From NCBI RefSeq assembly GCF_000425405.1, contig NZ_KE384363.1, positions 353,955 through 417,954 of the forward strand: a stretch of 64,000 nt of DNA, written 5' to 3'. Shown here piece after piece: positions 1 to 9,218 of this stretch. The stretch's first letter is position 1. Each line of letters starts with the position of its first letter. The position numbers and the translations under genes are program-made. The stretch is from Ferrimonas kyonanensis DSM 18153. Its GTDB lineage: Bacteria; Pseudomonadota; Gammaproteobacteria; Enterobacterales; Shewanellaceae. The notes under the pieces were generated by a model. That model had not been told where the DNA came from and ran no database searches. It saw only the letters and a program-made list of their open reading frames with translations.

Positions 1-927
1 ATACGCTCCGGCGTTTTCCAGTGCCGTGCCCGGGTTGGCGTTGCTGTTGCGCTTGGCATTGACTTCACCCCAGATGCCGTTAATGCCGAAGCTGGCGATG
101 TCATTCTTGAGTCGATCGTCGGCGCCTCGCATCGCTTCGGCGCTGCCCTCAGAGAACCAGGCAGGCATGTTGCCCCACTCGGCAAAATTCACCCCCTGAA
201 TGGCGTGAGTCATTTCATGCAAAATCACCTCATCCAGCTCCAGGGATCCCCCACCACCGGAGGCGCCGAAGTCGTCCAGATCGATCACCATGGTGAGATT
301 GTAGGCCGGCCCGCCGCCACCAGGAACCTGTGACTGAACATAGGCCGCGGTGCCACCGGCACCGTCCACATTTTCCAAATCAATTTTCAGGGTTGCCCCT
401 TTGCCATCCAGGCCAAGATGGTCTTTGATCAACTGCTCCGATTCATACAACCAACTGGTCGCCAGGCTGTTGACGATGTCTCGCTCCTTGGTATCGATAC
501 GACTGGCACCGGTAGACTTAAACAGCCGCTTACCCCCAAAGGTGGTGGTCTCATTGGTGCGGTCGATCTCCGACAACAATGCCTTGGCTTCTTTCTGCAT
601 GGCACCGCGATCCTGATCGGTGTTGGAACCGTTGGCCGCCTGCAGGCTAAGGTCTCGCAGCCGAAACAGCATATTGGTGACCTCTTCCACCGCGCCTTCG
701 GCAGTTTGCGCCATGGAGATGGCATCGGTGGCGTTTTTTATCGCCACCGTGGTGCCATTAATTTGCGAACTCAACCGGTTGCTGATCTGCAACCCGGCGG
801 CATCGTCTTTGGCACTGTTAATTCGCATTCCCGAAGACAACCGCTCCATGGAATCGGCAACCCCGCCGCTGTTGCGCCGCAGCAGATCCGCGGTAAACAT
901 CGCCGTAGTATTCGTTGCAATCCGCAC
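1..927 (-). CDS. Flagellin with embedded metalloprotease (flagellinolysin), partial at left edge
   Basis: The N-terminus is a canonical flagellin D0/D1 domain: a T-N-T-T-A-M start, [24 protein letters not shown], and [11 protein letters not shown] followed by an FGGKRLF stretch. Instead of an ordinary variable domain, the chain then enters a zinc-protease module with HEMTH and, exactly 18 residues after the second His, the Glu of FSEGSAE. This HExxH-x18-E spacing is the gluzincin ligand set. The C-terminal flagellin domain lies beyond the window. The GTG start at 927 is preferred: GAGG lies 5 bases upstream, and the distance to the conserved TN motif fits other flagellins. An ATG at 945 has no ribosome site and would add six residues. 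A sigma-28 promoter sits just upstream. Family knowledge: flagellinolysins assemble into filaments that are proteolytic. Protease identity is firm on motifs; the substrate is unknown. Confidence 0.88.
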   Translation of the reverse strand, partial: MRIATNTTAMFTADLLRRNSGGVADSMERLSSGMRINSAKDDAAGLQISNRLSSQINGTTVAIKNATDAISMAQTAEGAVEEVTNMLFRLRDLSLQAANGSNTDQDRGAMQKEAKALLSEIDRTNETTTFGGKRLFKSTGASRIDTKERDIVNSLATSWLYESEQLIKDHLGLDGKGATLKIDLENVDGAGGTAAYVQSQVPGGGGPAYNLTMVIDLDDFGASGGGGSLELDEVILHEMTHAIQGVNFAEWGNMPAWFSEGSAEAMRGADDRLKNDIASFGINGIWGEVNAKRNSNANPGTALENAGAY

Positions 928-967
928 ACTTCCCTCACTTGCCATCAACAACTATTGGCTCAAACTG

Positions 968-994
968 CTATCGGCTGCGAGTTGATCTTCTTTA
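968..994 (-). promoter_or_regulatory. Sigma-28 (FliA) promoter of the flagellinolysin gene
   Basis: Read on the minus strand this is TAAA, a 15-base spacer, then GCCGATAG. It matches the FliA consensus TAAA-N15-GCCGATAA at 11 of 12 fixed positions with the exact spacer. Transcription would start near 961, giving a short leader that contains the GAGG ribosome site used by the GTG start. Confidence 0.85.
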
Positions 995-1126
995 TAAAAA
1001 ACAGGCACCAAGAAGCTGAAATGACCAGGCGATCAAACTCTCAAGCGAGTGAGAGAAAACAATTTCACCACACTCCGGTCACAACCCTCCCGCGCACGCA
1101 AATTTAAATAAAACAAATCAATTAGT

Positions 1127-1153
1127 TAAAGATGACGTGACCCATGCCGATAA
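1127..1153 (+). promoter_or_regulatory. Sigma-28 (FliA) promoter of the coiled-coil gene
   Basis: TAAA followed after exactly 15 bases by GCCGATAA is a perfect match to the FliA consensus. An in-frame ATG at 1137 lies inside this promoter and cannot be the translation start. The AAGGAG at 1177-1182, five bases before the ATG at 1188, fits a transcript starting near 1160. Confidence 0.88.
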
Positions 1154-1187
1154 CCGAACATCAGGCCGGCATCAGCAAGGAGTTCCC

Positions 1188-1613
1188 ATGAATGTTACCC
1201 AATCAGGTCCACACACCCCGTTTATCAGCGCCACCCAGGGCGATCAACGGGTCAACATCGGACCGGAGACGGACACTGCCGTCACCAAATCCACCGGCAG
1301 CAATCGGGATATGGTCACCATCTCCGATGAGGCCCGGCAAAAACTGCGCAATGAAAAGAGCGAAGAGAGCGACAACAGCGGCGACTCTCCGGCCATCATG
1401 AAGATCAAACAAACCATCGAGATGCTCAAAGAGAAGATCAAGGCGGCGCAGGAGCAGTTGGAAGCACTGAAGCAAACCGATATGGATGAAGAGCAGAAAC
1501 AGAAGCTGCTGGATGGAAAACGTCAGGAGATCATGATGCTCAACAGTGCCCTGTCAGAAGCCAATGCGGCACTGACCGAAGCCAGAGAGAAAGAAGCCAA
1601 GCAGGGGGGCTAG
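1188..1613 (+). CDS. Coiled-coil protein of the flagellar (FliA) regulon, function unknown
   Basis: A 141-residue soluble protein without a signal peptide. Residues 1-55 are polar and probably disordered, with a D-M-V-T-I-S-D-E-A-R element of the kind often seen in flagellar accessory proteins. Residues 70-141 are a long charged heptad-rich helix (KIKQTIEMLKEKIKAAQEQLEAL and onward) and should form a coiled coil. The start is fixed by AAGGAG five bases upstream. It has its own consensus FliA promoter and lies divergent from the flagellinolysin gene, so late flagellar expression is inferred. I cannot assign a family; a secretion chaperone or a filament-associated protein are both possible. Confidence 0.75.
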   Translation: MNVTQSGPHTPFISATQGDQRVNIGPETDTAVTKSTGSNRDMVTISDEARQKLRNEKSEESDNSGDSPAIMKIKQTIEMLKEKIKAAQEQLEALKQTDMDEEQKQKLLDGKRQEIMMLNSALSEANAALTEAREKEAKQGG

Positions 1614-1631
1614 CTCGGCCAACAATAAAAC

Positions 1632-1658
1632 AACGGGCCGGTCATCGACCGGCCCGTT
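1632..1658. terminator. Bidirectional terminator between the coiled-coil gene and uraA
   Basis: Perfect 11-bp stem (AACGGGCCGGT and its complement) with a 5-base loop. A-rich sequence lies on the left and TTT on the right, so it can stop both convergent genes. Confidence 0.75.
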
Positions 1659-1673
1659 TCAGTCGTCACACCA

Positions 1674-2933
1674 TTAATGTTGCAGGTGGCCCAGATCCTT
1701 GGGCAACAGCAGGTTGAGCAGGATGGACACCACCGCACACAGGGCGATGCCCTGCAGGGTAAATTCGCCCATGTTGATGGTCATGCCACCGATACCAAAC
1801 ACCAGGGTCACGGCCACGATCACCAGGTTGCGAGGTTCGGCCACGTCCACCTTGTTGGTGATCAAGCTGCTCATGCCAACCGCCGCAATGGAACCAAACA
1901 GCAAAATCATGATGCCGCCCATCACCACGGTGGGGATGGTTGCCAGTATGGCACCGAACTTGCCGACCAGAGACAGTACCACCGCCGAGACCGCCGCCCA
2001 GGTCATCACCTTGGGATCGTAGTTGCGGGTCAGCATCACCGCGCCGGTCACCTCAGAATAGGTGGTGTTTGGTGGCCCGCCAAAGCTGGCTGCGGCCATA
2101 GTAGCCACGCCATCCCCTAGCAGAGTGCGATGCAAGCCAGGTTTCTTGACGTAATCCTTACCGGTCACGTTGCTGATGGCCAGCATGTCGCCGATGTGCT
2201 CCACCGCTGGCGCCACTGCCACCGGAATCAGAAACAGGATCGCTTCCCAGTGGAAACTGGGGGCGGTAAAGCTGGGCAAGGCAAACCAGGGGGCGGCCGC
2301 CACGGCACTGAAATCCAGGATGCCGGCAAAATAGGACAGGGTGTAGCCCACCAGCACCGCCGACATGATTGGCAGCAACCGCAGCATCCCCTTGCCCATA
2401 ACCGCCACAATCAGGGCGGTGAACAGGGTCGGCAGGGCGATCATCAGCGCCAGGCTGGTATCGTAGGCCTGAACGTCCCCCTGCTTGCCCAGGGCCATGT
2501 TGACCGCAACCGGGGCCAGGGTCAGACCGATCACCATGATCACCGGTCCCACCACCACGGGCGGCAACAGCTTCTGAATCGCTTTCATGCCCCCCACTCG
2601 CGCCACCTGAGACAGCAGCACGTACACCAGACCGGCCGCCATCAGGCCGCCCATGGTCGCCGACACCCCCCACTGGCTGACGCCGTAAGAGATGGGCGCA
2701 ATAAAGGCAAACGACGATGCCAGAAACACCGGAACCTGGCGCTTGGTCACCAATTGAAACAACAGGGTACCAATGCCCGCGGTAAACAGGGCGACGTTCA
2801 CGTCCAGTCCGGTTAACAGGGGCACCAATACCAGGGCGCCGAACGCCACGAATAGCATCTGAGTACCCGCCACCACCTGTCGCCAGGTTGCCGGTACCGG
2901 GGTCTCTCCCGAAGAAACAGCCTGCTGCTGCAT
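1674..2933 (-). CDS. uraA: Uracil:proton symporter, NCS2 family
   Basis: A 419-residue polytopic membrane protein (about 14 helices) of the nucleobase-ascorbate transporter family. Seen in the sequence are the PxxxEHxGD-type element (PAVEHIGDMLAISNVTG), the GGPPNTTYSEVTGAVMLTR signature, and LAPVAVNMALG. Length is close to E. coli UraA. The start has a GAGG site seven bases upstream. It imports uracil that the neighbouring upp product converts to UMP. It lies 176 bases downstream of upp on the same strand, but a strong terminator lies between them, so it may depend on read-through or its own promoter. Confidence 0.93.
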   Translation of the reverse strand: MQQQAVSSGETPVPATWRQVVAGTQMLFVAFGALVLVPLLTGLDVNVALFTAGIGTLLFQLVTKRQVPVFLASSFAFIAPISYGVSQWGVSATMGGLMAAGLVYVLLSQVARVGGMKAIQKLLPPVVVGPVIMVIGLTLAPVAVNMALGKQGDVQAYDTSLALMIALPTLFTALIVAVMGKGMLRLLPIMSAVLVGYTLSYFAGILDFSAVAAAPWFALPSFTAPSFHWEAILFLIPVAVAPAVEHIGDMLAISNVTGKDYVKKPGLHRTLLGDGVATMAAASFGGPPNTTYSEVTGAVMLTRNYDPKVMTWAAVSAVVLSLVGKFGAILATIPTVVMGGIMILLFGSIAAVGMSSLITNKVDVAEPRNLVIVAVTLVFGIGGMTINMGEFTLQGIALCAVVSILLNLLLPKDLGHLQH

Positions 2934-2975
2934 ACAAACCTCATTATTATCATGTTATTACCCGCACTTCATCGC

Positions 2976-2996
2976 CCCATCTAGCGAGCAGATGGG
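2976..2996 (-). other. Hairpin in the uraA leader
   Basis: A 7-bp perfect stem (CCCATCT / AGATGGG) with a 7-base loop, about 45 bases before the uraA start and downstream of the upp terminator. No U-run follows, so it is not an intrinsic terminator. A role in uraA leader regulation is possible but unproven. Confidence 0.35.
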
Positions 2997-3076
2997 TGGA
3001 TGTGATGTCGGGTTGTTAGGGTACGCTTTGGTACTACCGCCAGGTGGCAGCCCAAAATCGATGTTGTTCTGGGTCT

Positions 3077-3101
3077 AAAAAAACGGCGCCATCGGCGCCG
3101 T
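3077..3101 (-). terminator. Intrinsic terminator of upp
   Basis: On the minus strand an 8-bp GC-rich stem (ACGGCGCC / GGCGCCGT) with a 3-base loop is followed by a run of seven T, placed directly after the upp stop codon. Confidence 0.85.
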
Positions 3102-3109
3102 CATTGGAA

Positions 3110-3736
3110 TTACTTGGTACCGAAGATCTTGTCTCCGGCGTCTCCCAGTCCCGGGAGAATGTAGCCCTTTTCGTTGAGGCAGTCGTCCACAGATGCGGTG
3201 TACAACTCAATCTCAGGGTGCGCTTCTTCAACGGCTTTCAGGCCTTCAGGGGCCGCCACCAGGACCAGCACTTTAATCTGCTGACAACCACGCTTCTTCA
3301 GCAGATCCAGAGTGGCATTCATGGAGCCACCGGTCGCCAGCATCGGATCCACCACCAGGGCAATACGCTCCTCGATGTTGGACACCAGCTTCTCGAAGTA
3401 AGGAACCGGCTCCAGCGTCTCTTCGTCACGGTAGATGCCTACCACAGACACCTTGGCCGCAGGGATGTGCTCCAGCACACCGTCCATCATTCCCAGACCG
3501 GCACGCAAAATAGGCACCACGGTCACTTTCTTACCCTTAATCTGGTTAACGCTGATAGGGCCATTCCAACCGTCAATTTCGACGGTTTCCATCTCAAACC
3601 CGGAAGTCGCTTCGTAGGTCAGCAGAGCGGCAACCTCTTTCGCCAGCTCGCGGAAACGCTTGGTGCTTACATCAGCAGCGCGCATCAAACCCAATTTATG
3701 TTGAATCAGCGGGTGCTTGACCTCAGTGACTTTCAT
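3110..3736 (-). CDS. upp: Uracil phosphoribosyltransferase
   Basis: A 208-residue cytosolic enzyme making UMP from uracil and PRPP in pyrimidine salvage. The PRPP-binding loop is [19 protein letters not shown], and the uracil-binding C-terminal region ends [17 protein letters not shown], both diagnostic. Length equals the E. coli enzyme. It is divergent from purM, the same arrangement as in E. coli, and shares its strand with uraA. The start ATG is preceded by GGAGAAAAGA. Confidence 0.97.
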   Translation of the reverse strand: MKVTEVKHPLIQHKLGLMRAADVSTKRFRELAKEVAALLTYEATSGFEMETVEIDGWNGPISVNQIKGKKVTVVPILRAGLGMMDGVLEHIPAAKVSVVGIYRDEETLEPVPYFEKLVSNIEERIALVVDPMLATGGSMNATLDLLKKRGCQQIKVLVLVAAPEGLKAVEEAHPEIELYTASVDDCLNEKGYILPGLGDAGDKIFGTK

Positions 3737-4012
3737 TCTTTTCTCCGGACAGTGATCGACAGGTAAACAGCGGAATCATAGCGGCAAAACTCCAACCTGA
3801 AAAGCCCCACCTCAACCCGCATGACAAATCCGTGACATTCGGCACAATTAACCCGAAAAATACCGCGTTTTTTTTTGCCTGCGGCCACCGACGTGACTGG
3901 GATCATAAAAACTTGGGCACAAAGGCAGCAGCTGGTAAAATGCGCGCCAGAACATCAAACGTCGACAACGGCGATAGCTATAAAAAACCTACAAAAAAAC
4001 AATGAGGCCTCT

Positions 4013-5050
4013 GTGAATAACCCCGATTCCCTGAGTTATAAAGATGCTGGTGTTGATATTGACGCCGGTAACGCCCTGGTTGATAACATCAAATCCGCAG
4101 TAAAACGCACCCATCGTCCGGAAGTCCGTGGTGGCCTGGGCGGCTTCGGCGCCCTGTGCAGCCTGCCGGAAAAATACAAAAAACCCCTGCTGGTCTCAGG
4201 CACCGACGGCGTCGGCACCAAGCTGCGTCTGGCCATGGATTATCAAGGACACGGTACTGTCGGTATTGATCTGGTGGCCATGTGCGTCAATGACCTGATC
4301 GTTCAGGGTGCCGAACCGCTGTTTTTCCTGGATTACTACGCCACCGGCAAGCTGTCGGTCGATACCGCCACTCAGGTGGTCAGTGGCATTGCCGACGGTT
4401 GTGAGTTGGCCGGTTGCGCCCTGATTGGCGGCGAAACCGCCGAAATGCCGGGCATGTACGACGGCGAAGACTACGATCTGGCCGGATTCTGTGTCGGCGT
4501 GGTCGAGGAAGCCGATGTCATCGACGGCAGCAAAGTGGCCCCCGGTGACGCACTGATTGCCCTGGGCTCCAGCGGCCCCCACTCCAATGGCTACTCACTG
4601 ATTCGAAAGGTGCTGGAACGCATTGACGATCCCCGCGGTGAAACCCTGGACGGCGCCCCGCTGATCGACGCCCTGCTGGCGCCCACCCGCATCTACGTCA
4701 AATCCACCTTGGCCTTGCTGGAATCCCACTCGGTTCATGCCATCTCGCACATCACCGGCGGTGGCTTCTGGGAAAACATTCCCCGAGTGCTGCCCGACGA
4801 TGCCAAAGCGGTGATCGACGGCAACAGCTGGCAGTGGCCGTCGGTGTTCAACTGGTTGCAGCAGGTGGGCAACATCGAACAGCACGAAATGTACCGCACC
4901 TTCAACTGTGGTGTCGGACTGGTCATCGCCCTACCGGCGGAGCAGGCCGACGCCGCTGTGGCCCTACTGAACCAGCACGGCGAAACCGCCTGGGTCATCG
5001 GTTCCATCGCCGCCCGTGATGGCGACGAGCCACAAGTCATCATTGAGTAA
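4013..5050 (+). CDS. purM: Phosphoribosylformylglycinamidine cyclo-ligase (AIR synthetase)
   Basis: Catalyses ATP-dependent ring closure of FGAM to AIR, step 5 of purine synthesis. The N-terminal [22 protein letters not shown], the [12 protein letters not shown] loop and [11 protein letters not shown] are diagnostic PurM motifs. I place the start at the GTG at 4013 (TGAGG five bases upstream): this gives 345 residues, identical to the E. coli length, whereas the longer open frame from 3875 adds unrelated sequence. It is followed nine bases later by purN. No clear PurR palindrome was seen in the region shared with upp. Confidence 0.96.
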   Translation: MNNPDSLSYKDAGVDIDAGNALVDNIKSAVKRTHRPEVRGGLGGFGALCSLPEKYKKPLLVSGTDGVGTKLRLAMDYQGHGTVGIDLVAMCVNDLIVQGAEPLFFLDYYATGKLSVDTATQVVSGIADGCELAGCALIGGETAEMPGMYDGEDYDLAGFCVGVVEEADVIDGSKVAPGDALIALGSSGPHSNGYSLIRKVLERIDDPRGETLDGAPLIDALLAPTRIYVKSTLALLESHSVHAISHITGGGFWENIPRVLPDDAKAVIDGNSWQWPSVFNWLQQVGNIEQHEMYRTFNCGVGLVIALPAEQADAAVALLNQHGETAWVIGSIAARDGDEPQVIIE

Positions 5051-5059
5051 GGCCCGATC

Positions 5060-5704
5060 ATGACCCAACGAATCGTAGTGGTGATCTCCGGCAGCGGCAG
5101 CAACCTGCAGGCGATCATCGACGCCTGCGCCACTGCCCCCTTCCCCGGCCAGGTGGTGGGCGTACTCAGCAACAAGGCCGATGCCTTCGGCCTGACCCGT
5201 GCCCGTAACGCCGGCATCGAGGCGGTGGCGCTGACGCCAGAGCCCGGTGAAGCCCGAGCCGATTACGACCGGCGACTGGCGGCGGAAGTGGAACGGATGC
5301 AAGCGGATTTGGTGGTACTGGCGGGATACATGCGCATTCTGAGCCCGGGCTTCGTGCAACAGTTTCAGGGCAGGATGGTCAACATCCATCCGTCCCTGTT
5401 GCCACGCTACCCGGGCCTGAACACCCACCAGCGGGCACTGGACAACGGTGACCAAGAACACGGCTGCAGCGTCCATTTCGTTACCGAGGAACTCGATGGC
5501 GGACCGGTGATCCTGCAAGCCAAGGTACCGGTGTTCGAGGATGATTCCGAGTCCACCCTGGCGGAGCGAGTGCACACCCAGGAGCACCGCATCTACCCGT
5601 TGGTGGTAAAATGGTTTTGCGAAGGCCGGCTGTCCATGAGCGACAACCAAGCCTGTCTGGATGGAACAGCGTTGCCCCTGCAAGGGTACGCAAGCGAGGA
5701 GTAA
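5060..5704 (+). CDS. purN: Phosphoribosylglycinamide formyltransferase 1
   Basis: A 214-residue transformylase using 10-formyl-THF to make FGAR from GAR. The GSGSNLQAIID nucleotide loop and NIHPSLLPRYPGLNTHQRAL, with the catalytic Asn-His pair and a following HGCSVHFVTEELDGGPVI, are all present. Length fits E. coli PurN (212). AAGG lies seven bases before the ATG. It forms an operon with purM and the downstream HAD phosphatase gene (nine-base gaps on both sides). Confidence 0.96.
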   Translation: MTQRIVVVISGSGSNLQAIIDACATAPFPGQVVGVLSNKADAFGLTRARNAGIEAVALTPEPGEARADYDRRLAAEVERMQADLVVLAGYMRILSPGFVQQFQGRMVNIHPSLLPRYPGLNTHQRALDNGDQEHGCSVHFVTEELDGGPVILQAKVPVFEDDSESTLAERVHTQEHRIYPLVVKWFCEGRLSMSDNQACLDGTALPLQGYASEE

Positions 5705-5713
5705 GCCCACACC

Positions 5714-6472
5714 ATGGCGACCCACCTGAAAAGCGTTATCTGTGATATCGATGGCGTGCTGATGCACGACAACCAGTTGATCCCCGGCTCCGACCGCTTC
5801 ATTAAGCGACTGGAAGAGCAAGGCAATCCGCTGGTGCTGTTGACCAACAACCCGGCCCAGACCGCCAAGGACCTGGCCAACCGCCTGGGCTCCGCCGGCA
5901 TCACACTGCCAGAGAGCGCGTTTTTCACCTCCGCCATGGCCACCGCTCACTTTCTGCGCCACCAACAGGGCAACAAAGCCTACGTCATCGGCGAAGGGGC
6001 GCTGACCCACGAGCTGTATCAGGCCGGCTTCACCATCACCGACATCAATCCGGATTTCGTGGTGGTCGGAGAGACCCGCTCGTTTAACTGGGACATGATT
6101 CACCGCGCCGCCAGCTTCATTGCCAACGGCGCCCGTTTCATTGCCACCAACCCGGACACCCACGGCCCCTCCTACAGCCCGGCGTGTGCCGCTCTGTGTG
6201 CCCCCATCGAACGGATTACCGGCAAACGGCCGTTCTATGTGGGCAAACCTTCGTCCTGGATCATCCGCAGCGCCCTGGATCACCTCGGCAGTCACTCCGG
6301 CGATACGGTGATCATCGGTGACAACCTCAACACCGACATTTTGGCCGGAGTACAGGCGGGACTGGAAACCATTCTGGTGCTGTCCGGCGTCACCCACATC
6401 GAAGAGCTCGACAAGCACCCGTTCCGCCCCAACCACATCTTCCCCTGTGTGGAAGAGATCGACGTGCTGTAA
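5714..6472 (+). CDS. nagD: NagD/UmpH-type HAD-IIA nucleotide phosphatase
   Basis: A 252-residue HAD superfamily hydrolase. Motif I is DIDGVLMHDN, motif II LTNN, the motif III lysine is in VGKPS, and motif IV is IGDNLNTDI; the C2 cap sits between motifs II and III. Members dephosphorylate UMP, GMP and other nucleotides. Co-transcription with purMN and closeness to upp/uraA suggest a nucleotide-pool role instead of amino-sugar metabolism, which is inference. A strong terminator follows, ending the purMN operon. Confidence 0.85.
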   Translation: MATHLKSVICDIDGVLMHDNQLIPGSDRFIKRLEEQGNPLVLLTNNPAQTAKDLANRLGSAGITLPESAFFTSAMATAHFLRHQQGNKAYVIGEGALTHELYQAGFTITDINPDFVVVGETRSFNWDMIHRAASFIANGARFIATNPDTHGPSYSPACAALCAPIERITGKRPFYVGKPSSWIIRSALDHLGSHSGDTVIIGDNLNTDILAGVQAGLETILVLSGVTHIEELDKHPFRPNHIFPCVEEIDVL

Positions 6473-6491
6473 CCTGGAACACCATCACAAC

Positions 6492-6517
6492 AGGGTGGCC
6501 ATGCCACCCTTTTTTTA
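6492..6517 (+). terminator. Terminator of the purMN-nagD operon
   Basis: An 8-bp stem (AGGGTGGC / GCCACCCT) with a 3-base loop is followed immediately by eight T, 20 bases after the nagD stop. Confidence 0.88.
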
Positions 6518-6644
6518 CGCCTCGAATACCCGCTTACAATTCGCGCTTGCCTGAGCTGGAACGACAGGCAATGATGGCATCGGGACGCATTCCATGCCCC
6601 GAAAACTGAACAGAAGATTCAGCCTCAATACACAAGGACTCACA

Positions 6645-8234
6645 ATGAAACTGCTTCCATGGCTTGCCACCGCCCTGCTCTGTGCCGGCTGCGCTCCGAT
6701 GCCACCCACACCACATGGTATCGATGAAACCCGCTTTCGCGCCGACATCAAAGAGCTGTCTTCGGATCGCTACCAGGGGCGACTGCCCACCACCGAGGGG
6801 GAAACCCTGACCCTGGCCTACCTGGAGAAACAATTCAAGGCCATGGGCCTGAAGCCGGGCAATGGCGACTCCTACCTTCAGCCTGTGCCTATGGTGACCT
6901 ACACCGCCGGCACCGGCACCGAACTGAGCCTTGGCAATCAGGCGCTGTCGATTCCAGAAGATGCAGTACTCAACAGCTTTCACGACGCGCCGTCCCAGAC
7001 TCTGGATGCCAGCCAGTTGGTGTTTGTCGGCTACGGCATCAATGCGCCGGAATACGGCTGGAACGACTATCAGGATGTCGATGTCCGTGGCAAAACCGTG
7101 CTGATTCTGGTCAACGACCCTGGCTTTGCCACCCAGGATCCGGCCCGATTTAAGGGCAGCACCATGACCTATTACGGTCGCTGGGATTACAAATTTGCCG
7201 AAGCCGGACGTCAAGGGGCCAAGGCCGCCCTGATCATTCACGATACCGAACCGGCCTCCTACCCCTGGCGCGTAGTGGCCAACAGCTGGACCGGCCCCCA
7301 GCTGGATCTGGCCGACAGCCGCGATCCCCACCCCAACCTGGAGGGGTGGATTCAAAAGTCGGTGGCACAACAGCTGCTCGAGGCCGAGGGCTACGACCTG
7401 GATGCCCTCTCCGCCCGCGCCACTCAGCAACCCGGACACCTGAGCCTAAATGCCGTGGCCCACGCCCGCTACCAGCAAAGCGTGGCCTACGCCACCAGCC
7501 ACAATGTGGTCGCGGTGCTGCCCGGTAGCCAACGGCCGCAAGAGACCGTCAGCTACACCGCCCACTGGGATCACATCGGCATGCACAATGGCGAGATCTA
7601 CAACGGCGCCCTGGACAACGCCACCGGCGTGGCCGGCATCCTCGAGATTGCCCGCCAGTTTGCCAGCGCACCGACGCCCCCCAAGCGCAGTGTCCAGTTT
7701 ATTGCCGTCACCGGTGAGGAGCAGGGCCTGCTGGGATCCCGTTACTACGTCGACAACCCCACCACCGCTCTGGACAAAACTGCCGGTGTGTTCAACCTGG
7801 ACTCCACCAACGTCTATGGTGCTGTTAAGGAATTCACCGTCATCGGCCTGGGCCAGTCGCAACTGGACGACTATCTGGGTGACGCCGCGCGGGTTCAACA
7901 GCGAACCCTGACTGCCGAGTCCCACCCCGGTGCCGGCGGTTTTTTCCGCTCGGATCACTTCTCCTTCGTTAAGCGCGGCGTGCCGGCGGTGTTTGCCGGT
8001 GGTGGCAGCACCCCCAAAACCGAGGCACTGGCAGCCTACCGCAAGCAGATGAAGCAGGAGATGAAAGGTTGCTACCACAACAGCTGCGACATCTACCGAG
8101 ACAACTGGAACCTGTCTGGTGCCCTCGAGGACATCGAGGTGTTCTATCGGGCGGGAGCGGCCCTGGCCAACAGCGACCAATGGCCAGGCTTCAAACCAGA
8201 AAGCGAATTTTACTCATTGCGACCAGCCAGTTAG
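6645..8234 (+). CDS. M28-family zinc peptidase, lipoprotein
   Basis: A 529-residue exported peptidase. The signal peptide ends at C-A-G-C16 (a slightly atypical lipobox with Cys at -3), and Ala17 favours the outer membrane. A PA domain fills roughly residues 110-240. The M28 di-zinc ligands are visible: H307 and D309 in HWDH, D324 in LDNATG, the E358-E359 pair in TGEEQG, D386 in NLDSTN and H438 in SDHFSF. The start at 6645 follows AAGGA; an in-frame ATG at 6594 would spoil the signal peptide. Such enzymes remove N-terminal residues from peptides. It is monocistronic between a terminator and the Spo0M-like gene. Confidence 0.9.
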   Translation: MKLLPWLATALLCAGCAPMPPTPHGIDETRFRADIKELSSDRYQGRLPTTEGETLTLAYLEKQFKAMGLKPGNGDSYLQPVPMVTYTAGTGTELSLGNQALSIPEDAVLNSFHDAPSQTLDASQLVFVGYGINAPEYGWNDYQDVDVRGKTVLILVNDPGFATQDPARFKGSTMTYYGRWDYKFAEAGRQGAKAALIIHDTEPASYPWRVVANSWTGPQLDLADSRDPHPNLEGWIQKSVAQQLLEAEGYDLDALSARATQQPGHLSLNAVAHARYQQSVAYATSHNVVAVLPGSQRPQETVSYTAHWDHIGMHNGEIYNGALDNATGVAGILEIARQFASAPTPPKRSVQFIAVTGEEQGLLGSRYYVDNPTTALDKTAGVFNLDSTNVYGAVKEFTVIGLGQSQLDDYLGDAARVQQRTLTAESHPGAGGFFRSDHFSFVKRGVPAVFAGGGSTPKTEALAAYRKQMKQEMKGCYHNSCDIYRDNWNLSGALEDIEVFYRAGAALANSDQWPGFKPESEFYSLRPAS

Positions 8235-8318
8235 GCTATCTACCACAGCCTGCTCAGGGCGGCGCCTGCGCAGCTTGAGCATCTGCGGTCGATGAACGGC
8301 TCACGATAAGGACACATT

Positions 8319-9059
8319 ATGTTTAAAAAACTCCTGGCCTCCGTCGGCATTGGCGCGGCCAAAGTCGACACCCAACTGGACGATGCGGTGCTGATGCCCG
8401 GCCAGCCCTTCTCCGCCACCATCGTGATTCAGGGGGGCGACGTCGACCAGCAGATCTCCGGCCTGACCCTGACGCTGATGACCGAAGTCAAAACCGAAGT
8501 GGACGATCACACCACCTATCAACATATGGCGCTGGACAGCTGGTCACTCAGTGACACCATGACCATCGAAGCCGGTGCCACCTATGAACTGCCATTCCAG
8601 GCCAACCTGCACCCGGAAACGCCGCTGACGGGCATCGGCGGCCGCCGCAACCGCAGCCGAGTATGGTTGCAGACCGGACTGGAAGTGGACATGGCCATCG
8701 ATCCCAGCGACAAAGACATGCTGCTGGTGGAGCCCGTGCCGGCAATGCAAACCCTGCTGGATGCCATGGAGCAGAGTGGCTACCGGCTGCAAAAAGTCGA
8801 CGTAGAGCGGGGCCATCTCAACGGTCAGGGCTTCAGCAGCGTCAGCGGCGCCTATCAAGAGCTGGAGTTCGTGCCTTCCGGCCTCAGCCTGTTCGGGGTT
8901 AAAGAGGTAGAGATCTCCTTTGTGCCTCAGGGCCAACAGATGCACGCCCTGATCGAAGTGGATCGCAGTTTCCGCGGCGACAGCTACCGCAGTCTGTCCT
9001 GGGACGCCGCCACGCCGGTCGCCAGTCTGATGGAGCAGCTGAAACGCGCCATCGGCTAA
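8319..9059 (+). CDS. Spo0M-like (arrestin-fold) protein
   Basis: A 246-residue cytosolic protein with the features of the Spo0M family: an M-F-K-K-x-L-A-S-V-G-I-G-A-A-K-V-D-T opening, an N-terminal beta-sandwich with the LMPGQPFSATIVIQGG segment, and a second half ending in a short helix after the DRSFRGDSYRSL segment. In Bacillus Spo0M affects sporulation and cell shape; in non-sporulating gammaproteobacteria its job is unknown. AAGGA lies upstream of the ATG and a strong terminator follows, so it is probably transcribed alone. Confidence 0.82.
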   Translation: MFKKLLASVGIGAAKVDTQLDDAVLMPGQPFSATIVIQGGDVDQQISGLTLTLMTEVKTEVDDHTTYQHMALDSWSLSDTMTIEAGATYELPFQANLHPETPLTGIGGRRNRSRVWLQTGLEVDMAIDPSDKDMLLVEPVPAMQTLLDAMEQSGYRLQKVDVERGHLNGQGFSSVSGAYQELEFVPSGLSLFGVKEVEISFVPQGQQMHALIEVDRSFRGDSYRSLSWDAATPVASLMEQLKRAIG

Positions 9060-9077
9060 ACCCAGTCCAGCTGCCAC

Positions 9078-9105
9078 AACGCCCGCTTAAGCGGGCGTTT
9101 TTTTT
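9078..9105 (+). terminator. Terminator after the Spo0M-like gene
   Basis: Stem AACGCCCGC / GCGGGCGTT with a TTAA loop, followed by a run of eight T. Confidence 0.9.
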
Positions 9106-9218
9106 GGTTATCTATTCATCTGCGAATGCTATGGCGGTTGCCGGTTGGCAAACTCCGCAATTGCTGGCAATGTGAACAGACTGTCCCCAATCCCGCCGCA
9201 GAAGGAGTGACCCTCACC

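Noticed and set aside
3737..4012. PurR operator between upp and purM
   Set aside because: No sequence close to the 16-bp PurR palindrome could be found by eye.
4964..6436. 490-codon minus-strand frame opposite purN and nagD
   Set aside because: Shadow of two confidently identified genes with family motifs.
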